From: Corynebacterium meridianum
GTDB taxonomy: Bacteria; Actinomycetota; Actinomycetes; Mycobacteriales; Mycobacteriaceae
Direction of reading: 5' to 3'
Assembly: GCF_016342265.1 (NCBI RefSeq)
Contig: NZ_JAEIOS010000010.1
Location: 144,876-208,875, forward strand
Length of the DNA stretch: 64,000 nt
Shown here: piece after piece, positions 38,928-51,245 of the stretch
Layout of the letters: each line of letters opens with the position of its first letter
Position numbering within the stretch: position 1 is the first letter of the stretch
The notes under the pieces: generated by a model
What the model saw: the letters and a program-made list of their open reading frames with translations, nothing else
Told to the model about the DNA's origin: nothing
Databases searched by the model: none
Program-made: the position numbers and the translations under genes

Positions 38928-40655
38928 CTACCTGGTCTTCTCCAGCACCGGGGAGTCACCGGAGGGGCGACCGACGTGTGCCTCTGCGCGCATGCGCTCA
39001 ACCATGTGCGGGTAGTGCAGCTCGAACGCGGGGCGCTCGGACCGGATACGCGGCAGCGAGGTGAAGTTGTGGCGCGGGGGCGGGCAGCTGGTGGCCCACT
39101 CGAGGGAGTTTCCGTAGCCCCAGGGATCGTCGACGGTGACGATCTCGCCGTAGCGCCAGGACTTGAACACGTTCCAGATGAAGGGGATCACGGACAGGCC
39201 GAGGATGAAGGCGAACACCGTGGAGATCTGGTTGTAGATGGTGAAGCCGTCGCTCTCGAGGTAGTCGGCGTAACGACGCGGCATACCCATGTTGCCCACC
39301 CAGTGCTGGATGAGGAAGGTGCCGTGGAAGCCGATGAACGTCAGCCAGAAGTGGATCTTGCCGAGGCGCTCGTTGAGCATCCGGCCCGTCATCTTCGGGA
39401 ACCAGAAGTACACACCGGCGTAGGACGCGAACACGATGGTTCCGAACAGCGTGTAGTGGAAGTGGGCCACGACGAAGTAAGTGTCCGAGATGTGGAAGTC
39501 CAGCGGCGGGGAGGCGAGCATGATGCCCGTCAGACCACCGAAGAGGAACGTCACCAGGAAGCCGAAGGCGAAGATCATCGGCGTCTCCCAGGTCATGTGT
39601 CCGCGCCACATGGTGCCGACCCAGTTGAAGAACTTCACGCCGGTGGGCACCGAGATGAGGAACGTCATGAAGGAGAAGAACGGCAGCAGGACCGCACCGG
39701 TGACGAACATGTGGTGCGCCCAGACCGCCATGGAGAGGGCGGCGATGGACAGCGTCGCGAACACGAGACCGGCGTAACCGAAGACGGGCTTGCGGGAGAA
39801 CACCGGGATGACCTCGGAGATGATCCCGAAGAACGGCAACGCCAGGACGTAGACCTCCGGGTGACCGAAGAACCAGAAGAGGTGCTGCCAGAGGATGGCT
39901 CCGCCGTTGGCCGGATCGTAGATGTGGCCGCCGAGCTTGCGGTCGTAGAGAACACCGAGCGCGGCCGCGGTCAGCATCGGGAAGATCATCAGGGCCAGGA
40001 TCGAGGTGACGAAGATGGTCCAGGTGAATACCGGGAGGCGGAACATGGTCATGCCGGGTGCACGGAGGCACAGGATGGTGGTGATCATGTTGACGGCCGA
40101 CAGAATCGTGCCGACACCGCCGGCACCGACGCCGACGATCCACATGTCCGCGCCGATACCGGGCGAGTGCGCGGCGTCGGACAGCGGCGAGTACATCGTC
40201 CAGCCGAAGTCAGCGGCACCACCGGGGGTCGCGAAACCGGACAGCATGATGATTCCGCCACCGGTGGTCAGCCAGAAGCCGAACGCGTTGAGACGCGGGA
40301 ACGCCACGTCGGGTGCGCCGATCTGGAGCGGCATGACGAAGTTGGCGAAACCCCAGACGACCGGGGTTCCGTACAGCAGCAGCATCACCGTGCCGTGCAT
40401 GGTGAACAGCTGGTTGAATTGCTCGTTGGAGAAGATCTGCATTCCGGGGTAGAACAGCTCCGCCCGGATGAGCAGGGCCATGAAGCCACCCAGGAAGAAG
40501 AAGCTGAAGGACATCATGATGTACATGACGCCGAGGAGCTTGTGGTCCGTGGTGGTGAGCATCAACCAGGCAAGACTGCCCTTTCGACCGGTTCCCTTCG
40601 GAGCCGGTCGTGATGGAGCGACGAGCTGGTCGCTCCGTTTCTCTACAGCGGTCAT
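38928..40655 (-). CDS. ctaD: cytochrome c oxidase subunit I
   Basis: 575 residues from the ATG at 40655, which follows AGGAGG. Core subunit of the aa3 oxidase in the membrane; about twelve hydrophobic segments. Signature sequences: [11 protein letters not shown] at the first helix, [13 protein letters not shown] (heme a ligand), [19 protein letters not shown] (CuB ligand His and the cross-linked Tyr), [10 protein letters not shown] (the CuB His pair) and HFHYTLFG (heme ligands). The other subunits are not in the window, as usual for corynebacteria. The upstream frame to 40778 is not family-like. Confidence 0.97.
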   Translation of the reverse strand: MTAVEKRSDQLVAPSRPAPKGTGRKGSLAWLMLTTTDHKLLGVMYIMMSFSFFFLGGFMALLIRAELFYPGMQIFSNEQFNQLFTMHGTVMLLLYGTPVVWGFANFVMPLQIGAPDVAFPRLNAFGFWLTTGGGIIMLSGFATPGGAADFGWTMYSPLSDAAHSPGIGADMWIVGVGAGGVGTILSAVNMITTILCLRAPGMTMFRLPVFTWTIFVTSILALMIFPMLTAAALGVLYDRKLGGHIYDPANGGAILWQHLFWFFGHPEVYVLALPFFGIISEVIPVFSRKPVFGYAGLVFATLSIAALSMAVWAHHMFVTGAVLLPFFSFMTFLISVPTGVKFFNWVGTMWRGHMTWETPMIFAFGFLVTFLFGGLTGIMLASPPLDFHISDTYFVVAHFHYTLFGTIVFASYAGVYFWFPKMTGRMLNERLGKIHFWLTFIGFHGTFLIQHWVGNMGMPRRYADYLESDGFTIYNQISTVFAFILGLSVIPFIWNVFKSWRYGEIVTVDDPWGYGNSLEWATSCPPPRHNFTSLPRIRSERPAFELHYPHMVERMRAEAHVGRPSGDSPVLEKTR

Positions 40656-41020
40656 TTGGTTCCTCCTGACTACGCAGCGGCCCTGATCAGCCAGGGCCAC
40701 CCATGTTTCACGCTGACTTGATAGTAAAGGATCGCTTCTGGGTGTTCCAGCCACCCGGAGAGCCCTATGTCCCAGCACACACCGGTTTTATACCGCCCAG
40801 TGGCTACCGTTTTCCGCGTCGTTGCCGGTGGGTGGCGTACCGGCCCCACGAACCTGAAACCGCCTGTGACTTCCGACACCTTTGTGACAGGTGTGGTAAA
40901 CCCGAACTTTACCTCTGATCGGAGGTGCTTTTTCACCCCCGCCCGGGTTAGAGCTAAAGGTGTAGACGCCGACCGGAGGGTATGACTCTCCCCCTCAAAT
41001 GGCGCGACCCGACACAACGA
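40656..41020. other. upstream region of ctaD
   Basis: About 360 bases without a gene. GC is lower than in the coding regions, and several GACA/TGTC-type palindromes are present. It must hold the ctaD promoter; no operator could be identified. Confidence 0.4.
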
Positions 41021-41064
41021 CGGAGGGCCCCGCCCCGGCATTTCAGCCGGGGCGGGGCCCTCCG
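41021..41064 (-). terminator. strong hairpin after nrdF
   Basis: Perfect 19-bp stem (CGGAGGGCCCCGCCCCGGC with its complement) and six-base loop, starting nine bases after the nrdF stop codon. Confidence 0.8.
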
Positions 41065-41073
41065 TCGGAACCG

Positions 41074-42699
<1,626 letters not shown>

Positions 42700-43212
42700 A
42701 TGAGAAACATGAAAATCAACACGAAGCTTGAAACGGAAATGAACAAACAGGTCACCGCTGAGCTGGAGGCGGCGATGACCTACCTGCAGCTGTCCTACCT
42801 CCTGGACAGCCTGGGGCTGACCGGGATGCGGGACTGGATGAAGGCCCAGTCCGAGGAGGAGATGGGTCACGCGCAGCGTTTCGCCGACCACATGCTGGAC
42901 CGCGACTGCATCCCGTCCGTGGGTGTCATCAGCGCCCCGGATCTGAAGATCGATTCCGCAGCCGACGCCTTCGAGGCCGCACTGAAGCACGAGCAGAAGG
43001 TCTCCGGAATGATCCGCGACCTCACCCGTCTCGCCGCCGAGGAAGGCGACCTCGACTCCCGCCCGCTGCTGGACTCCTTCCTCGCCGAGCAGGTCGAGGA
43101 AGAGGCCACCTGCAAGGAGATCCTCGACCGCCTGCGTCTCGCCGGCAACGACGGATCGGGCGTTCTCCGCATTGACGCCGAACTGGGCCAGCGCACCAGC
43201 GACACCCTCTGA
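42700..43212 (+). CDS. ftn: ferritin
   Basis: 170 residues from the ATG at 42700 (AGGGAG nine bases upstream). Non-heme iron storage shell. Ferroxidase-centre residues are in ELEAAMTYLQLSYLLD and EEEMGHAQRFADHML (ExxH), with a third Glu region in LAEQVEEEATCKEIL. Divergent from nrdF, with an iron box between. A strong terminator follows. Confidence 0.95.
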   Translation: MRNMKINTKLETEMNKQVTAELEAAMTYLQLSYLLDSLGLTGMRDWMKAQSEEEMGHAQRFADHMLDRDCIPSVGVISAPDLKIDSAADAFEAALKHEQKVSGMIRDLTRLAAEEGDLDSRPLLDSFLAEQVEEEATCKEILDRLRLAGNDGSGVLRIDAELGQRTSDTL

Positions 43213-43232
43213 TCCCACTCCAGGCGACAGAC

Positions 43233-43282
43233 GCCGGGCTCCGTCCACCCCAGTGTGGACGGAGCCCGGCTTTTCGTTTTTC
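43233..43282 (+). terminator. terminator of ftn
   Basis: Perfect 16-bp stem (GCCGGGCTCCGTCCAC with its complement) followed by TTTTCGTTTTT. Confidence 0.92.
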
Positions 43283-43284
43283 CG

Positions 43285-43854
43285 TCACCCTCCGACGCGT
43301 CGACCGCGTGGACTCCGACCTGTGGCACGGCGGACGACCGAAACGACATCCTCCACAGTTCCGACATTCTCGACCGTGATTCCAGGTTCCCCGTCCGCGA
43401 GCGGTTCGAGCGTCTCCAGCTGTGACTCCAGCAGGGCCGCCGTCATGAAGTGCCCGGTCCGCTCGTCCAGGCGTTTTCTCGTGAGCGCGGGATCTGCGGT
43501 GAGGTGGATGAACCATACAGACCCCTCAGCCCCCGCGAGAATCTCCCGGTAGGAACGGCGGAGGGCCGAACAGGCCACGGCGGTCGACGCACCGGACGTC
43601 GCACGGGAGGTCATCCAGTCCCGTACCGCCAGCAGCCACGGATGCCGGTCCCCGTCGTTGAGCGGCTGACCGCACGCCATCTTCCGGACGTTCTCCGCAC
43701 TGTGCAGGTCGTCGGCGTCGATCATCTCGAGGCCACAGGCTTCCGCGTAGGCGCGGGCCACCGTGGTCTTGCCGCATCCCGACACCCCCATCACAACGAC
43801 GTGGTCCGGTGGAAGATGACCTGCGCGAACGACCGGTCCGGACTCGCCACGCAT
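43285..43854 (-). CDS. gntK: gluconokinase
   Basis: 189 residues from the ATG at 43854 (GGGGAGGGG upstream). Phosphorylates gluconate to 6-phosphogluconate. P-loop GVSGCGKTT; the gluconate kinase motifs DADDLHSAENVRKMACGQPLNDGDRHPWL and CSALRRSYRE are clear. Ten bases after gntP, so one operon; the FadR-type regulator upstream probably controls it. Confidence 0.94.
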   Translation of the reverse strand: MRGESGPVVRAGHLPPDHVVVMGVSGCGKTTVARAYAEACGLEMIDADDLHSAENVRKMACGQPLNDGDRHPWLLAVRDWMTSRATSGASTAVACSALRRSYREILAGAEGSVWFIHLTADPALTRKRLDERTGHFMTAALLESQLETLEPLADGEPGITVENVGTVEDVVSVVRRATGRSPRGRRVGG

Positions 43855-43864
43855 GGCCCCTCCC

Positions 43865-45265
43865 CTAAACAAGGTGTCCACCGATCAGGTAGACGGCTAC
43901 GGCGCAGCCGAATCCGATCAAGGCGATCAGCGTCTGGTTGACCGTCCAGGTCCGCAGCGTCGTCGCGGGGTCCATTCCCATGAGCCGGCCGACCAACCAG
44001 AACCCGGAATCGTTGACGTGCGACGCCGCCACAGAGCCCGCCGCGGTCGCGAGAACGATGGCGGCGAGCTGTACACCGGTGAGCTCCGCCGCGGCCACCG
44101 CGGGCGCCATGAGGGCCGCTGCGGTGGTCAACGCCACCGTCGCGGACCCCTGCGCCACGCGAAGCGCCAGGGCCGCGAGGAACACCGCGAGAATCAACGG
44201 CACCCCGAGACCGCCGAGCGTCTCAGCGAGCGCATCCCCGATTCCGGTCGCCCTGAGAACGCCGCCGAACATACCGCCGGCCCCGGTCACGAGTATCACC
44301 GAGGCAACCGGGGCCAGAGCCCCGTCGAACACACGCTCGACGGAGTCTCGTGACATCCCCTGTAGAACTCCGAGCACGACCGCGGCGACGAGAGTCGTGA
44401 TCAGCAGTGCGACCGGTGTGGAGCCGAGGAACCGCAGGGCCTGCACCCACACAGCACCCGGGTCGACCCAGCCTTGCGCACCCGCCATATCCAGGCCGGT
44501 GTTGCCGAAGATGAGGATGAGCGGCAGCACCAGGATCGCGAGCACCGTACCCGTACCGGCAGGCCTCCCGGGCAGCTCACCGTCGGGGGTCTCCGGCCCT
44601 CCGGTCAGGAGGTCCGGTACGGCGAGCGGGAATCGTCTGCCGCAGTACAGGCCCCACCTGTAGCCCGAGAGGTACCAGACGGGGAACACGACGATGAGTC
44701 CGAGGAGCAGGACGAGACCGAGGTCCGCGTCATACAGTTCCGCGGCCGCGATGGGACCGGGATGCGGGGGCAGGAAAACGTGCATGACGCTGAAGGCACC
44801 GGCTGCAGGGATCCCGTAGCGCAGGACCGGCTCCCCCAGCCTGCGGGCTACGGCGAACACGACGGGCAACATGACGATCAGGCCCGCATCGAAGAAGATG
44901 GGGAACCCCATGATCAGGGAGGCGATACCGAGAGCGAGTGGCGCGTGGGCGTCCCCGAAGGAACGGGTCAGCGATTCAGCCAGACTGCGGGCTCCTCCGG
45001 AGGTCTCCACGAGGCGACCCAGCATGGCGCCCAACCCGACGAGTAGCGCGACCCCGGCGAGCGTCTTCCCGAAGCCCTCGGTCATCGTGGGCAGAACGGC
45101 GGCCACCGGCAACCCCGCGGCGAGTGCGGTACCCGCCGATACGAGGATGAGAACCAGAAAGGCGTGCATCTTCAGTCGGATCACGAGGAAGAGAATGACC
45201 ACTATCGCCGCCACCGCGATCCCCAGGAGCGGTACGGTACCCATCGTCTGCTGCCAGGTTTCCAT
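43865..45265 (-). CDS. gntP: gluconate permease (GntP family)
   Basis: 466 residues with about twelve to fourteen hydrophobic segments. Family motifs include ARRLGEPVLRYGIPAAGAFSVMHVFLPPHPGPIAAA and GSVAASHVNDSGFWLVGR. Start ATG after GGAGAATC. Moves gluconate into the cell with protons. First gene of gntP-gntK, divergent from the GntR-type regulator across a 345-base gap. Confidence 0.95.
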   Translation of the reverse strand: METWQQTMGTVPLLGIAVAAIVVILFLVIRLKMHAFLVLILVSAGTALAAGLPVAAVLPTMTEGFGKTLAGVALLVGLGAMLGRLVETSGGARSLAESLTRSFGDAHAPLALGIASLIMGFPIFFDAGLIVMLPVVFAVARRLGEPVLRYGIPAAGAFSVMHVFLPPHPGPIAAAELYDADLGLVLLLGLIVVFPVWYLSGYRWGLYCGRRFPLAVPDLLTGGPETPDGELPGRPAGTGTVLAILVLPLILIFGNTGLDMAGAQGWVDPGAVWVQALRFLGSTPVALLITTLVAAVVLGVLQGMSRDSVERVFDGALAPVASVILVTGAGGMFGGVLRATGIGDALAETLGGLGVPLILAVFLAALALRVAQGSATVALTTAAALMAPAVAAAELTGVQLAAIVLATAAGSVAASHVNDSGFWLVGRLMGMDPATTLRTWTVNQTLIALIGFGCAVAVYLIGGHLV

Positions 45266-45610
45266 CAGGATTCTCCATCATTGTCGCGCCTGTCGGGTAC
45301 GTCACAACAGACGGCTTTCCCGTCTCATGTCTCCCCTTTACTGTCCGTTCTTGGTGGGAAAAACACAAGATTTAGTAGCATCATTTCCCAAAGTTCCCCC
45401 CTTTCGGGGCTGTTAAAATATCGGGTGACCAGCACAAGTGCACTCGCCTCCCCCATTGTGGGCCACCCGCCCCCCGACGAGTGATGGTCGAACCTGTGAG
45501 CCAGTTATGCTGAATCACACATTAATGACACCGGAGCTTGGTAATCACCCGAACGGTATGACACGGACGCCCGGACAACCGCCTTCCACGGAAGCAGAGA
45601 AGTTCCCACA
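45266..45610. other. divergent region between gntP and its regulator
   Basis: 345 bases holding the two divergent promoters. AT-richer around 45360-45420. I could not pick out a clear operator palindrome. Confidence 0.4.
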
Positions 45611-46333
45611 ATGACCGCACGCACACCGACCCGTCCACCACTGCTGGACAGCGTCCTCGACAAGCTCGGTTCCGAGATTGTCAGTGGCCAACTGGCCCCG
45701 GGACAGACCTTCACCCTGCACGACATCTGCAAACGATTCACCATCTCCCGGACCGTCGCCCGGGAGACGATGCGGGCGCTGGAGCACCTTCATCTGGTCT
45801 CCTCCTCACGGCGGATCGGCCTCACCGTGCAGGCACCGTCCGAGTGGGAGGTGTTCGACAGCAACGTCATCCGTTGGCGCCTGGAGTGCCCGACCGAACG
45901 AACGGGTCAACTCGCATCCCTGACGAGTCTCCGCGAAGCGGTGGAACCGGTCGCGGCCAGATCGATGGCGCAGTCCGGTTCACCCGCTGAGCGCGCCCGG
46001 CTCCGGGAGCTGGCGGCCACGCTGCGACGCCTCGGACACGAGGGCCGCGGCGCCACCGCGGAGTTCCTCGAGGCCGACATCGAGTTCCACACCCTCATGC
46101 TCGTCGCTTCCCGGAACGAGATGTTCGCGGCGCTCTCCCCGACGGTCGCCGCCGTCCTGGCCGGTCGCACCGATCTCGGCCTCCAGCCGGAGTATCCCAA
46201 CGACGAGGCCATGGACATGCACGAGGCGCTGGCGGACGCGATCCTCCACGGCGATCCGGCAGAGGCCGAGCGCCAGGCCCGAGCCCTGGTCACCGAGGTC
46301 GGTACCGCGCTCGCCCTCCGGGAAGGTGCCTGA
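45611..46333 (+). CDS. gntR1: GntR/FadR-family transcriptional regulator, probably of gluconate genes
   Basis: 240 residues. Winged helix-turn-helix at about 10-75 with FTISRTVARETMRALEHLHLV as the recognition part, followed by an all-helical FCD ligand domain (DIEFHTLMLVASRNEMF and MHEALADAILHGD carry its metal-binding Asp/His residues). Divergent from gntP-gntK and placed between ftn and nrdE as gntR1 is in C. glutamicum, to my recollection. Likely repressor relieved by gluconate. Confidence 0.85.
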   Translation: MTARTPTRPPLLDSVLDKLGSEIVSGQLAPGQTFTLHDICKRFTISRTVARETMRALEHLHLVSSSRRIGLTVQAPSEWEVFDSNVIRWRLECPTERTGQLASLTSLREAVEPVAARSMAQSGSPAERARLRELAATLRRLGHEGRGATAEFLEADIEFHTLMLVASRNEMFAALSPTVAAVLAGRTDLGLQPEYPNDEAMDMHEALADAILHGDPAEAERQARALVTEVGTALALREGA

Positions 46334-46349
46334 CCCGGAACCACGCACG

Positions 46350-46386
46350 AAAAAGCTCCCCACCGGAATCAACCGGTGGGGAGCTC
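46350..46386 (-). terminator. terminator of nrdE (also faces the regulator gene)
   Basis: Thirteen-base-pair stem AGCTCCCCACCGG/CCGGTGGGGAGCT with loop TTGATT and TTTTTCG on the minus strand. It ends nrdE and may also stop the convergent regulator transcript. Confidence 0.9.
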
Positions 46387-46408
46387 GCTCTGACGGCTCG
46401 GCCGCGGA

Positions 46409-48565
46409 TCAGAGCATGCAGCTCACACAGCCCTCGACCTCGGTCCCGACGAGTGCCGTCTGGCGGAGACGGATGTAGTAGATGGTCTTGATCCCCTTGC
46501 GCCAGGCGTAGATCTGGGCTCGGTTGATCTCCCGGGTGGTGGCCGTGTCCTTGAAGAACAGCGTCAGGGAAAGCCCCTGATCCACGTACCTGGTGGCGAC
46601 GGCGTAGGTGTCGATGATCTTCTCGTACCCGATCTCGTACGCGTCGGCGTAGTACTCGAGATTGTCGTTCGTCATGTACGGCGCCGGGTAGTAGACGCGA
46701 CCGATCTTGCCCTCCTTGCGGATCTCGATGCGGGAAGCGATCGGGTGGATCGATGACGTCGAGTTGTTGATGTAGGAGATGGAACCCGTCGGCGGAACCG
46801 CCTGCAGGTAGCGGTTGAACATGCCGTGCTCGGCGATGTCCGCCTTCAGCTGCGCCCACTCCTCCGCGGTCGGGGTGTGGATCGTCGATGCGGCGAACAG
46901 CTCCTTGACCCGGGCGGTCTTCGGCTCGAACTCCGCCGGATCGTAGCGGTCGAAGAAGCTCCCGTCGGCGTAGTCGGAGGTCTCGAAGCCCTCGAAGGTC
47001 TCGCCGCGCTCGCGTGCGATCTCCATGGAGGCGCGGAGACACTCGTACATCACGGCCGCGAAGTACGCGTTGGTGAAGTCGAGGCCCTCCTCGGACCCGT
47101 AGTGGATCCGCTCACGGCCGAAGTAACCGTGCAGGTTCATCTGACCGAGACCGATGGCGTGTGCGGCCTCATTCCCCTTGCGGATCGACGGCACCGAGTC
47201 GATGGAGGTCTGCTCGCTGACCGCGGTCAGGCCGCGGATCGCGGTCTGGATGGTCGCGGAGAAGTCCGGCGAGTCCATGGCCTTGGCGATGTTCATGGAA
47301 CCGAGGTTGCAGGAGATGTCCTCGCCGATGTGCTCGTAGGTGAGGTCCTCGTTGTACGTCGACGCCGTGGAGACCTGCAGGATCTCGGAGCAGAGGTTGG
47401 ACAGCGTGATGCGCCCCTCGATGGGGTTGGCCCGGTTCACGGTGTCCTCGAACATGATGTACGGGTAGCCGGATTCGAACTGGATCTCGGCGAGCGTCTG
47501 GAAGAATGCACGCGCGTTGATCTTGGTCTTGCGGATCCGGGGATCCTCGACCATCTCGGCGTAGTGCTCGGTGACGGAGATGTCGGCGAAGGGTTTGCCG
47601 TAGACGCGCTCGACATCATAGGGCGAGAACAGGTACATGTCGTCGTTGTTCTTCGCCAGCTTGAACGTGATATCGGGGATGACGACGCCGAGGGAGAGGG
47701 TCTTGATCCGGATCTTCTCGTCGGCGTTCTCGCGCTTGGTGTCCAGGAACTTCAGGATGTCCGGGTGGTGCGCGTTGAGATAGACGGCACCGGCCCCCTG
47801 CCGTGCACCCAGCTGGTTGGCGTAGGAGAACGAGTCCTCGAGCAGCTTCATCACGGGGATGACACCGGAGGACTGGTTCTGGATCTTCTTGATCGGCGCA
47901 CCGGCCTCACGGAGATTGGACAGCAGCAGGGCCACGCCACCGCCGCGCTTCGACAGCTGCAGCGCGGAGTTGATGGCACGCCCGATGGACTCCATGTTGT
48001 CCTCGATACGCAGCAGGAAGCAGCTGACGGGCTCGCCGCGCTGGGCCTTGCCGGAGTTGAGGAAGGTCGGGGTGGCCGGCTGGAACCGGCCGGTCATGAT
48101 CTCGTCGACGAGCTCGCGGGCCAGATCCCTGTCACCGGCGGCGAGGGTCAGCGCGACCATGCACACACGGTCCTCGTAACGCTCCAGGTAGCGACTGCCG
48201 TCGAACGTCTTGAGGGTGTAGGACGTGTAGTACTTGTAGGCACCCAGGAACGTCTGGAACCGGAACTTGTGGGCGTACGCCTGCTTGAACAGTGCCTTGA
48301 TGAACTCGAAGTCATACTGCTCGACGACCTCGCGCTCGTAGTAGTCGTTCTCGAGGAGGTAGCGGAACTTCTCCTCGAGATCGTGGAAGAACACGGTGTT
48401 CAGATTCACATGCTGCAGGAAGAACTGGTTCGCGGCCTCACGGTCCTTGTCGAACTGGATCCTGCCCTCATCGTCATAGAGGTTCAGTAGGGCGTTGAGC
48501 GCGTGATAGTCGAGCTTGTCCGCCTTCTGCACGGGTTCAGCCACGGTCTTTCCGATCTCTGACAT
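46409..48565 (-). CDS. nrdE: class Ib ribonucleotide reductase, large (catalytic) subunit
   Basis: 718 residues. Reduces ribonucleoside diphosphates. Active-site cysteines appear in [23 protein letters not shown] (with the Asn-Glu region) and the C-terminal shuttle CVSCML. The N terminus lacks the long ATP cone of class Ia enzymes. Start ATG after AGGAGAGAC. Lies 69 bases after nrdI in the nrdHIE unit. Confidence 0.97.
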   Translation of the reverse strand: MSEIGKTVAEPVQKADKLDYHALNALLNLYDDEGRIQFDKDREAANQFFLQHVNLNTVFFHDLEEKFRYLLENDYYEREVVEQYDFEFIKALFKQAYAHKFRFQTFLGAYKYYTSYTLKTFDGSRYLERYEDRVCMVALTLAAGDRDLARELVDEIMTGRFQPATPTFLNSGKAQRGEPVSCFLLRIEDNMESIGRAINSALQLSKRGGGVALLLSNLREAGAPIKKIQNQSSGVIPVMKLLEDSFSYANQLGARQGAGAVYLNAHHPDILKFLDTKRENADEKIRIKTLSLGVVIPDITFKLAKNNDDMYLFSPYDVERVYGKPFADISVTEHYAEMVEDPRIRKTKINARAFFQTLAEIQFESGYPYIMFEDTVNRANPIEGRITLSNLCSEILQVSTASTYNEDLTYEHIGEDISCNLGSMNIAKAMDSPDFSATIQTAIRGLTAVSEQTSIDSVPSIRKGNEAAHAIGLGQMNLHGYFGRERIHYGSEEGLDFTNAYFAAVMYECLRASMEIARERGETFEGFETSDYADGSFFDRYDPAEFEPKTARVKELFAASTIHTPTAEEWAQLKADIAEHGMFNRYLQAVPPTGSISYINNSTSSIHPIASRIEIRKEGKIGRVYYPAPYMTNDNLEYYADAYEIGYEKIIDTYAVATRYVDQGLSLTLFFKDTATTREINRAQIYAWRKGIKTIYYIRLRQTALVGTEVEGCVSCML

Positions 48566-48634
48566 GTCTCTCCTGGTGGGGCCGCGTCCGCGGCCGGCTA
48601 TCGATATTGAATGGGAAAAAGAATATTGGGTGTA

Positions 48635-49093
48635 CTAACCTGCGGCAGCCGCGGATCGGTCGTCCGTGTGCGGCACGAGACCGAGGGACGGCCCGTGCGC
48701 CTCGAGGCCGTGGCGCAGTGTGGCGACGTCCTCGGGGGTCCCCATGAGTTCGAAGCGGTAGACGAAGGGCACGCCACATTTAGCCGAGATGACGTCGCCC
48801 GCGCGGGCGTAGTCGGCACCGAAGTTGGTATTGCCGCTGGCGACGACCGCGCGGAGCAGCCCACGATTGTGCGGATTGTTGAGAAAGCGGATGACCTGGG
48901 AGGGAACCGGGCGCGACTCGTGGCCGGCGACCGAGGCTCCCCCACCGTAGGTCGGACAGATGAGCACGTACGGCTCATTGACGATCAGTGGTGGATCCGT
49001 CCGTCGGAGCGGGATGCGGGCGCTCGGGAGACCCAGATGGCCGACGAAGCGGTGGGTGTTCTCTGTGACGGATGAGAAGTAGACGACGAGCAT
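48635..49093 (-). CDS. nrdI: flavodoxin-like protein NrdI
   Basis: 152 residues; [17 protein letters not shown] is the flavin-binding start and CPTYGGG and [11 protein letters not shown] the other flavin contacts. NrdI supplies the oxidant that activates the manganese centre of NrdF. ATG at 49093. Second gene of the nrdH-nrdI-nrdE unit. Confidence 0.94.
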   Translation of the reverse strand: MLVVYFSSVTENTHRFVGHLGLPSARIPLRRTDPPLIVNEPYVLICPTYGGGASVAGHESRPVPSQVIRFLNNPHNRGLLRAVVASGNTNFGADYARAGDVISAKCGVPFVYRFELMGTPEDVATLRHGLEAHGPSLGLVPHTDDRSAAAAG

Positions 49094-49298
49094 CGTCGAT
49101 GGTCACTCCCTTTCCGGTGCTGGCGACCGTGGACTTCCTGGAACTGTCCCCACTCCGGCGGGTCACCTTCGCCGGATGCTGGGATGGGTCGGTCCCGTGC
49201 GGGGCGGAGACTATGCGAAAGCCGCGCAGTGGGGCGGCTGTGACTGCCCTCCGCGCGGCTCTGTACCTTCACTCACATTCCGCGTTCCCGCCTGACCT

Positions 49299-49532
49299 TC
49301 AGGCCACCTGTGCCGCCAGGCCACGGATACGCTCCGGACGGAAACCGGACCAGTGCTCGCCGTCGACCTCGACAACCGGCGCCTGCAGGTAGCCCAGCGC
49401 CATCACGTAGTCGCGGGCCTCATCGTCGAGGCTGATGTCGACGAGCTCATAATCGAGACCAGCACGGTCCAGAGCCTTCTTGGTGGCGGTGCACTGCACA
49501 CATGCGGGCTTGCTGTAAACGGTGATGGCCAT
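49299..49532 (-). CDS. nrdH: glutaredoxin-like protein NrdH
   Basis: 77 residues from the ATG at 49532 (AAGGAAG upstream). CVQC is the redox pair and AQAPVVEV-type segment (YLQAPVVEVDG) plus WSGFRPERI are NrdH hallmarks. Electron donor for NrdE. First gene of nrdHIE; a 205-base gap precedes nrdI, which could hold a processing site. Confidence 0.95.
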   Translation of the reverse strand: MAITVYSKPACVQCTATKKALDRAGLDYELVDISLDDEARDYVMALGYLQAPVVEVDGEHWSGFRPERIRGLAAQVA

Positions 49533-49989
49533 GAGTGGACTTCCTTGTGTGTTCGAGGCTTGTTCGTCTGCGTCCGAGCGGTGGCTCACGCTGCCGTTGG
49601 GCGACTGTCAGGGTCTCCACCGGGATGTGCGGCGACGATCCGCCGGTCCAGCCGGTGACAGATACGAACACTATACTTTGTGGTCACCAAGGGCAAGTGG
49701 CCCACCATGTAGTAGTTCAACGCCCTAAACTCCCAGCAAACACATACCCGGAGACACAACATCTGCCCTTACTGCGGCGCGTGAAATTACACGCTTGTCG
49801 CCCACCCTGAACCCCCTCACGGCATTTCCCCAGCTCACCCCCGCGCACGTTATCAAAACGTTACATTTGGGCCTTCCCCCGAATTCTCCCCCGCGACAGT
49901 GATGAATACGGGACGAATGCGGAAGGACCGGGCAGACGACCGGATCACTCCAGCCGCCTGCCCGGTCCTCACCGGGATGACGCGTCCGC
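49533..49989. other. upstream region of nrdH
   Basis: About 450 bases without a gene. Contains the NrdR-like box at 49668-49683 and an AT-rich promoter-like part. The rpmJ terminator should also lie here, but I see no clear hairpin with T run. Confidence 0.45.
49668..49683 (-). promoter_or_regulatory. NrdR-like box upstream of nrdHIE
   Basis: ACACTATACTTTGTGG resembles the 16-base NrdR palindrome (arms ACAC/GTGT around an AT core). About 135 bases before the nrdH start. NrdR boxes normally come in pairs; I found no good second box. Confidence 0.55.
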
Positions 49990-50112
49990 TCAGCCCTGGC
50001 GGGCCTTGAAACGCGGATCCTTCTTGTTGATCACGAACACCTTGCCGTGACGACGCACGACCTGGGCGCCCGGCTTGTTTTTCAGCGACCGAAGTGACTT
50101 GCGGACCTTCAT
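49990..50112 (-). CDS. rpmJ: 50S ribosomal protein L36, cysteine-free form
   Basis: 40 residues, [17 protein letters not shown] at the start and [11 protein letters not shown] at the end, the L36 pattern. It has no cysteine at all, so it is the zinc-independent (C-minus) paralogue, whereas the usual L36 has a zinc ribbon. ATG at 50112. The ribosome binding site AAGGAGC (minus strand) is present. The gene stands alone between nrdH and nadE. Confidence 0.93.
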   Translation of the reverse strand: MKVRKSLRSLKNKPGAQVVRRHGKVFVINKKDPRFKARQG

Positions 50113-50372
50113 CGGGCGCTCCTTTCTCTCCTGCGCGTGGACCGGCGGACAACCGGTTTATCTGCTTCTCTGGCGGGTTCCGGTCCCGTCACCGACTCAG
50201 CACTGTCTCTGAAATGATTCGTACTGCTGCCTGGTGACGTCGTAGGACGGCCTTGCCATGACACGAGGCATCATACTATCGGACAGGAACCCGTGGGACA
50301 AACCAGGGGCGGAGGCCCGGGCGCGGTCGGTGCCGGAGGCCCTCCACGCACCGCCCACTACACTGGGCTGTC

Positions 50373-51221
50373 ATGAACCCAGAACAGCAACGCACCCGAG
50401 ACTCCATCGTCGCCGCCCTGCACACGAAGCCGGAGATCGACCCCGCGCGGGAAGTCGAGGAGCGCGTAACCTTCCTCGCCGAGTACCTCCGTTCCACCGG
50501 GCTGCCCTGCTACGTCCTGGGAATTTCCGGGGGCCAGGACTCGACTCTCGCCGGCAGGCTCGCACAACTCGCCGTCGAACGCCTCCGGGATTCGGGCACG
50601 GAGGCCACGTTCTACGCTGTCCGCCTCCCCTACGGTGTCCAGGCCGACGAGGACGACGCGCAGACCGCACTGAAATTCATACGCCCCGACCATGTGCTCA
50701 CCGTCAACATCGCGGACACCGTCGACGCCCTCGACACCGCGGTCTCCGCGGCTCTGGGCACGCCGGAACTGGGTGACTTCAACAAGGGCAACGCCAAGGC
50801 GCGCGCCCGGATGCTGGCACAGTACGCCATCGCCGGAGAGAAGGGCGGCCTCGTGATCGGCACCGATCACGCCGCAGAGAACGTCACCGGCTTCTTCACC
50901 AAGTTCGGGGACGGCGCAGCGGATCTTCTGCCCCTGTTCGGGCTGTCGAAGCGGCAGGGCGCAGCCCTCCTCGAGGAACTGGGCGCCCCGAGCTCGACCT
51001 GGACGAAGGTCCCCACCGCGGACCTGGAGGACGACCGTCCCGCACTCCCCGACGAGGAGGCACTGGGCATCACCTACCGGCAGATCGACGACTACGTCGA
51101 AGGCGCAGACGACGTCGATGTTCCGGATGCGGCCGTGCAGCGTCTGGAGCACCTGTGGCGGATCGGGCGGCACAAGCGGGCCCTTCCGGTGACCCCGCAG
51201 GACACCTGGTGGCGGGAATGA
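50373..51221 (+). CDS. nadE: NH3-dependent NAD+ synthetase
   Basis: 282 residues. Last step of NAD synthesis, amidating deaminated NAD with ammonia and ATP. PP-loop SGGQDST at 52-58; [34 protein letters not shown] and the later [20 protein letters not shown] are typical of the short, glutaminase-free type. ATG at 50373. Single gene, between rpmJ and the convergent kinase-like gene. Together with pncB the window holds two NAD salvage enzymes. Confidence 0.96.
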   Translation: MNPEQQRTRDSIVAALHTKPEIDPAREVEERVTFLAEYLRSTGLPCYVLGISGGQDSTLAGRLAQLAVERLRDSGTEATFYAVRLPYGVQADEDDAQTALKFIRPDHVLTVNIADTVDALDTAVSAALGTPELGDFNKGNAKARARMLAQYAIAGEKGGLVIGTDHAAENVTGFFTKFGDGAADLLPLFGLSKRQGAALLEELGAPSSTWTKVPTADLEDDRPALPDEEALGITYRQIDDYVEGADDVDVPDAAVQRLEHLWRIGRHKRALPVTPQDTWWRE

Positions 51222-51245
51222 CCCGACAGCGTTAGGGGAACCGTG

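Noticed and set aside
38976..40613. 545-codon frame antisense to ctaD
   Set aside because: Glu/Asp/Arg/His-rich shadow of a highly conserved oxidase gene.
40670..41041. 123-codon frame upstream of ctaD
   Set aside because: No domain, no start signal, and it covers the nrdF terminator and ctaD promoter region.
46826..48490. 554-codon frame antisense to nrdE
   Set aside because: Shadow frame of a conserved reductase gene.
50205..50226. AATCATT core upstream of rpmJ, considered as a Zur site
   Set aside because: The outer arms do not match the palindrome; only about 7 of 12 fixed positions agree.
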